NCBI GenBank assembly: GCA_012798025.1
Contig: JAAZNX010000177.1
Span: 1 to 8,574, forward strand
From: Methanothrix sp.
GTDB taxonomy: Archaea > Halobacteriota > Methanosarcinia > Methanotrichales > Methanotrichaceae
Length of the DNA stretch: 8,574 nucleotides
Direction of reading: 5' to 3'
The notes under the pieces are model-generated. The model did not search any database. It was not told the DNA's origin and saw only the letters and a list, made by a program, of their open reading frames with translations. Both the position numbers and the translations under genes were made by a program. Shown piece by piece: positions 7,020-8,574 of this stretch. How positions within the stretch are numbered: position 1 is the first letter of the stretch; the number at the start of each line of letters is the position of its first letter.

Positions 7020-7177
7020 GATCCAAGATAATGAGGTGTACGGCCTGCTACCGCTACACCCTGAAGGACACCTGCCCTGCCTGTGGCGCTTCTACTATTC
7101 CTACCAAGCCAGCCAAGTTCTCTCCGGACGACCCTTATGGAAAGTACAGGAGAGCACTGACCAAGGAGGATAAATGA
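7016..7177 (+). CDS. nop10: Archaeal Nop10 (H/ACA RNP protein)
   Basis: Nop10 is a small core protein of H/ACA ribonucleoproteins, which guide pseudouridylation of rRNA; it binds Cbf5. The 53-residue frame is easily missed because a longer meaningless frame overlaps it at 6985-7173. It starts MRSKIMRCTAC and continues YRYTLKDTCPACG, giving the zinc ligands Cys8, Cys11, Cys20 and Cys23 expected of archaeal Nop10. The tail contains the conserved AKFSPDDPYGKYRR. Both ends overlap neighbours by four bases (ATGA with aIF2-alpha at 7016-7019 and with the PAC2 gene at 7174-7177), so translation is probably coupled. An internal Met at 7031 is possible, but the family start fits 7016 better. Confidence 0.95.
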   Translation: MRSKIMRCTACYRYTLKDTCPACGASTIPTKPAKFSPDDPYGKYRRALTKEDK

Positions 7178-7944
7178 AGGAGACCCTTGTTCGCCGCATA
7201 AAAGATGTGACGCTAAAGGACCCAATTCTCGTGGAAGGGCTGCCCGGCGTTGGCCACGTAGGGAAACTGGTGGCCGATCACATGGTAGAAGAGTTGAAGG
7301 CAGAGAAGATCATTGAGATTTACTCACCTCACTTTCCGCCACAGGTCATGGTAAGGGAAGATGGCACCATCAAACAGGTCAGGAACGAGATCTATGCATA
7401 TCATGGAAAGGGGAACGAGTCAGACCTTCTCATCCTGATCGGGGACTACCAGAGCGCCACCAATGAGGGGCACTACGAGCTCACTGGCATCTTCCTGGAT
7501 ATTGCCCAGAGCTTCAATGTAAAGCGCATCTATGCTTTGGGTGGCTATGGCACTGGACAGTTCGTCGACAAGCCCGCTGTCATGGGAGCTGCCACGAGGA
7601 TTGAGCTGGTCGAAGAGATGAAGCAGCATGAGGTGATCTTCCAAGAGAATGAACCTGGCGGTGGCATCATCGGAGTCTCTGGCCTACTGCTGGGGCTTGG
7701 CGCTTTGCGGGGCATAGACGCAGTTTGCCTGATGGGCGTGACCAGCGGCTATCTTGTGGATCCAAAGGCTGCTCAGGAGGTTCTGAGGATCCTCTCACAT
7801 ATCCTTGGGATAGAAGTTAGCATGCATGCCTTAGAGGAGAGGGCAGTGGAGATGGAGAAGATCATCGGCAAGCTTCAGGAGATGGAGAGGGCCCAGACGC
7901 CCTATGAGGCTGGTGGAGATGAAGATCTCAGGTACATCGGATAG
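7174..7944 (+). CDS. PAC2-family protein, putative proteasome assembly chaperone
   Basis: The 256-residue soluble protein belongs to the PAC2 family, whose archaeal members include the PbaA/PbaB proteins linked to proteasome assembly. Visible family signatures are ILVEGLPGVGHVGKLVADH (18-36), FPPQVMVREDG (54-64), the strand ILIGDYQ (87-93), ALGGYGTGQ (121-129) and the glycine-rich PGGGIIGVSGLLLG (161-174). A charged helix at about 217-240 may form a coiled coil. The C-terminus ends DLRYIG, with Tyr third from the end, near but not equal to the HbYX ending that docks into the 20S ring. The ATG lies in an ATGA overlap with nop10, with GGAGG (7166-7170) just upstream. Whether this member is a chaperone or another PAC2 protein cannot be settled from sequence. 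Confidence 0.88.
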   Translation: MKETLVRRIKDVTLKDPILVEGLPGVGHVGKLVADHMVEELKAEKIIEIYSPHFPPQVMVREDGTIKQVRNEIYAYHGKGNESDLLILIGDYQSATNEGHYELTGIFLDIAQSFNVKRIYALGGYGTGQFVDKPAVMGAATRIELVEEMKQHEVIFQENEPGGGIIGVSGLLLGLGALRGIDAVCLMGVTSGYLVDPKAAQEVLRILSHILGIEVSMHALEERAVEMEKIIGKLQEMERAQTPYEAGGDEDLRYIG

Positions 7945-8574
7945 TCTCCTGGATTACGCATACAGGCTCCTCTCTTTGGCCGAGCGAGAGGGTGCACAAG
8001 AGGCCGAAGTTTTTGGCATTCAGGGACATTCTGTGAATGTGGACCTGCGAAAGAATTCTGTGGAGCTGGCCAGCGAGAGCTTTCACTGTGGCCTTGGCTT
8101 GCGGGCTGTCGTGAGGGGATCTGTAGGCTTTTCCAGCACCAGCAATATGGAGCTTTTAGAATTGGTGGCAAGAAGTGCAGTCAAGTCAGCACGTGCGCGG
8201 GGATCCGATGACGCATGGCGCTCTCTGCCCCACCCTGAGAAGATCGTGCATCCGGCTGGCATTTACGATTCTCGATTGGAGCGGATTGGGCCTGAAGAGT
8301 GTCTCGACATGGCTGCGAGCCTTCAGCGAGGCTGCTCAGAGATCAAAGGAGCTGAACCAGTGTCAGGCAGTGTAGGCTGTGTTTTTGGAACGGACTATGT
8401 GGTTAACTCTCTTGGAATTGAGCTCCAGGAGACTTCGACGATGATGCACGCATCAATGGAGACCATTGCCAGAGCCGGGGACGTGGCAACAGGCAGTGAG
8501 TTTCAAAACTCCAGAACGCTTCAGCCATCTCTGGAAGATGTAGGCAGGGCAGCTGCGCAGATGGCCAAGGCCTC
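7919..8574 (+). CDS. TldD/PmbA-family protein, N-terminal part (cut by window end)
   Basis: This frame is open from ATG 7919 to the window edge (218 complete codons) and is cut at its 3' end. TldD/PmbA proteins form a peptidase pair that acts on unfolded or modified peptides; in bacteria they mature microcin B17 and degrade CcdA. The start LLDYAYRLLSLAEREGA fits the family N-terminus, followed by AEVFG (29-33), GLGLRAVVRGSVGFSSTS (58-75) and NSLGIELQE (163-171). No HExxxH zinc motif appears in the visible part, and the pattern looks more like the PmbA/TldE partner than TldD; the deciding C-terminal portion is missing. The gene overlaps the PAC2 gene by 26 bases, with GGTGGAG directly against the ATG, so it probably belongs to the same operon. 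Confidence 0.88.
   Translation, partial: MKISGTSDSLLDYAYRLLSLAEREGAQEAEVFGIQGHSVNVDLRKNSVELASESFHCGLGLRAVVRGSVGFSSTSNMELLELVARSAVKSARARGSDDAWRSLPHPEKIVHPAGIYDSRLERIGPEECLDMAASLQRGCSEIKGAEPVSGSVGCVFGTDYVVNSLGIELQETSTMMHASMETIARAGDVATGSEFQNSRTLQPSLEDVGRAAAQMAKA

Noticed and set aside
7902..8375. Short frames on both strands (7902-8171 minus, 8175-8375 plus) near the right edge
   Set aside because: They are shadows of the TldD/PmbA-family gene, which is continuously open through this stretch to the window end.

Overview
The window is archaeal and most likely from a methanogenic euryarchaeon of the Methanosarcinales, perhaps a Methanothrix-like organism. This rests on an archaeal-only gene set (primase small subunit, Gins51, eL42, eS27, aIF2-alpha, Nop10, PAC2 family), on TATA-like and AGGT/GTGAT-type signals, and on a PriS lacking the clustered cysteines of some other archaea. 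The genus is a guess from general resemblance, since no search was run.

Left part (1-3122), a loose accessory region. A conserved protein of unknown function lies on the minus strand (5-772). An AlkD-type DNA alkylation repair protein lies on the plus strand (889-1599). Next is an unrecognised cysteine-rich gene (1636-2210) that appears split by a one-base deletion near 1782. A six-transmembrane voltage-gated potassium channel faces it on the minus strand (2214-3122), with only 3 bases between the two stop codons.

Right part (3159-8574), a long co-directional block on the plus strand. It begins at a TATA-like box shared with the divergent channel gene. The order is a nitrilase-superfamily amidohydrolase, DNA primase small subunit PriS, replication factor Gins51, ribosomal proteins eL42 and eS27, initiation factor aIF2-alpha, snoRNP/tRNA-pseudouridylation protein Nop10, a PAC2-family proteasome-assembly-chaperone homologue, and the start of a TldD/PmbA-family gene cut by the window edge. 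Gaps are 9, 52, 12, negative 4, 6, negative 4, negative 4 and negative 26 bases. The block therefore looks like one or two polycistronic units joining DNA priming and helicase assembly with the translation machinery and protein quality control. This is a known type of archaeal housekeeping cluster.

I found no rRNA, tRNA, CRISPR array, insertion sequence, prophage or defence system. Nothing in the window amounts to a convincing new system. The points most worth a second look are the frameshifted cysteine-rich gene, the shared divergent promoter with a predicted leaderless start, the conserved unknown gene at the left edge, and the CPHC tail on the potassium channel.
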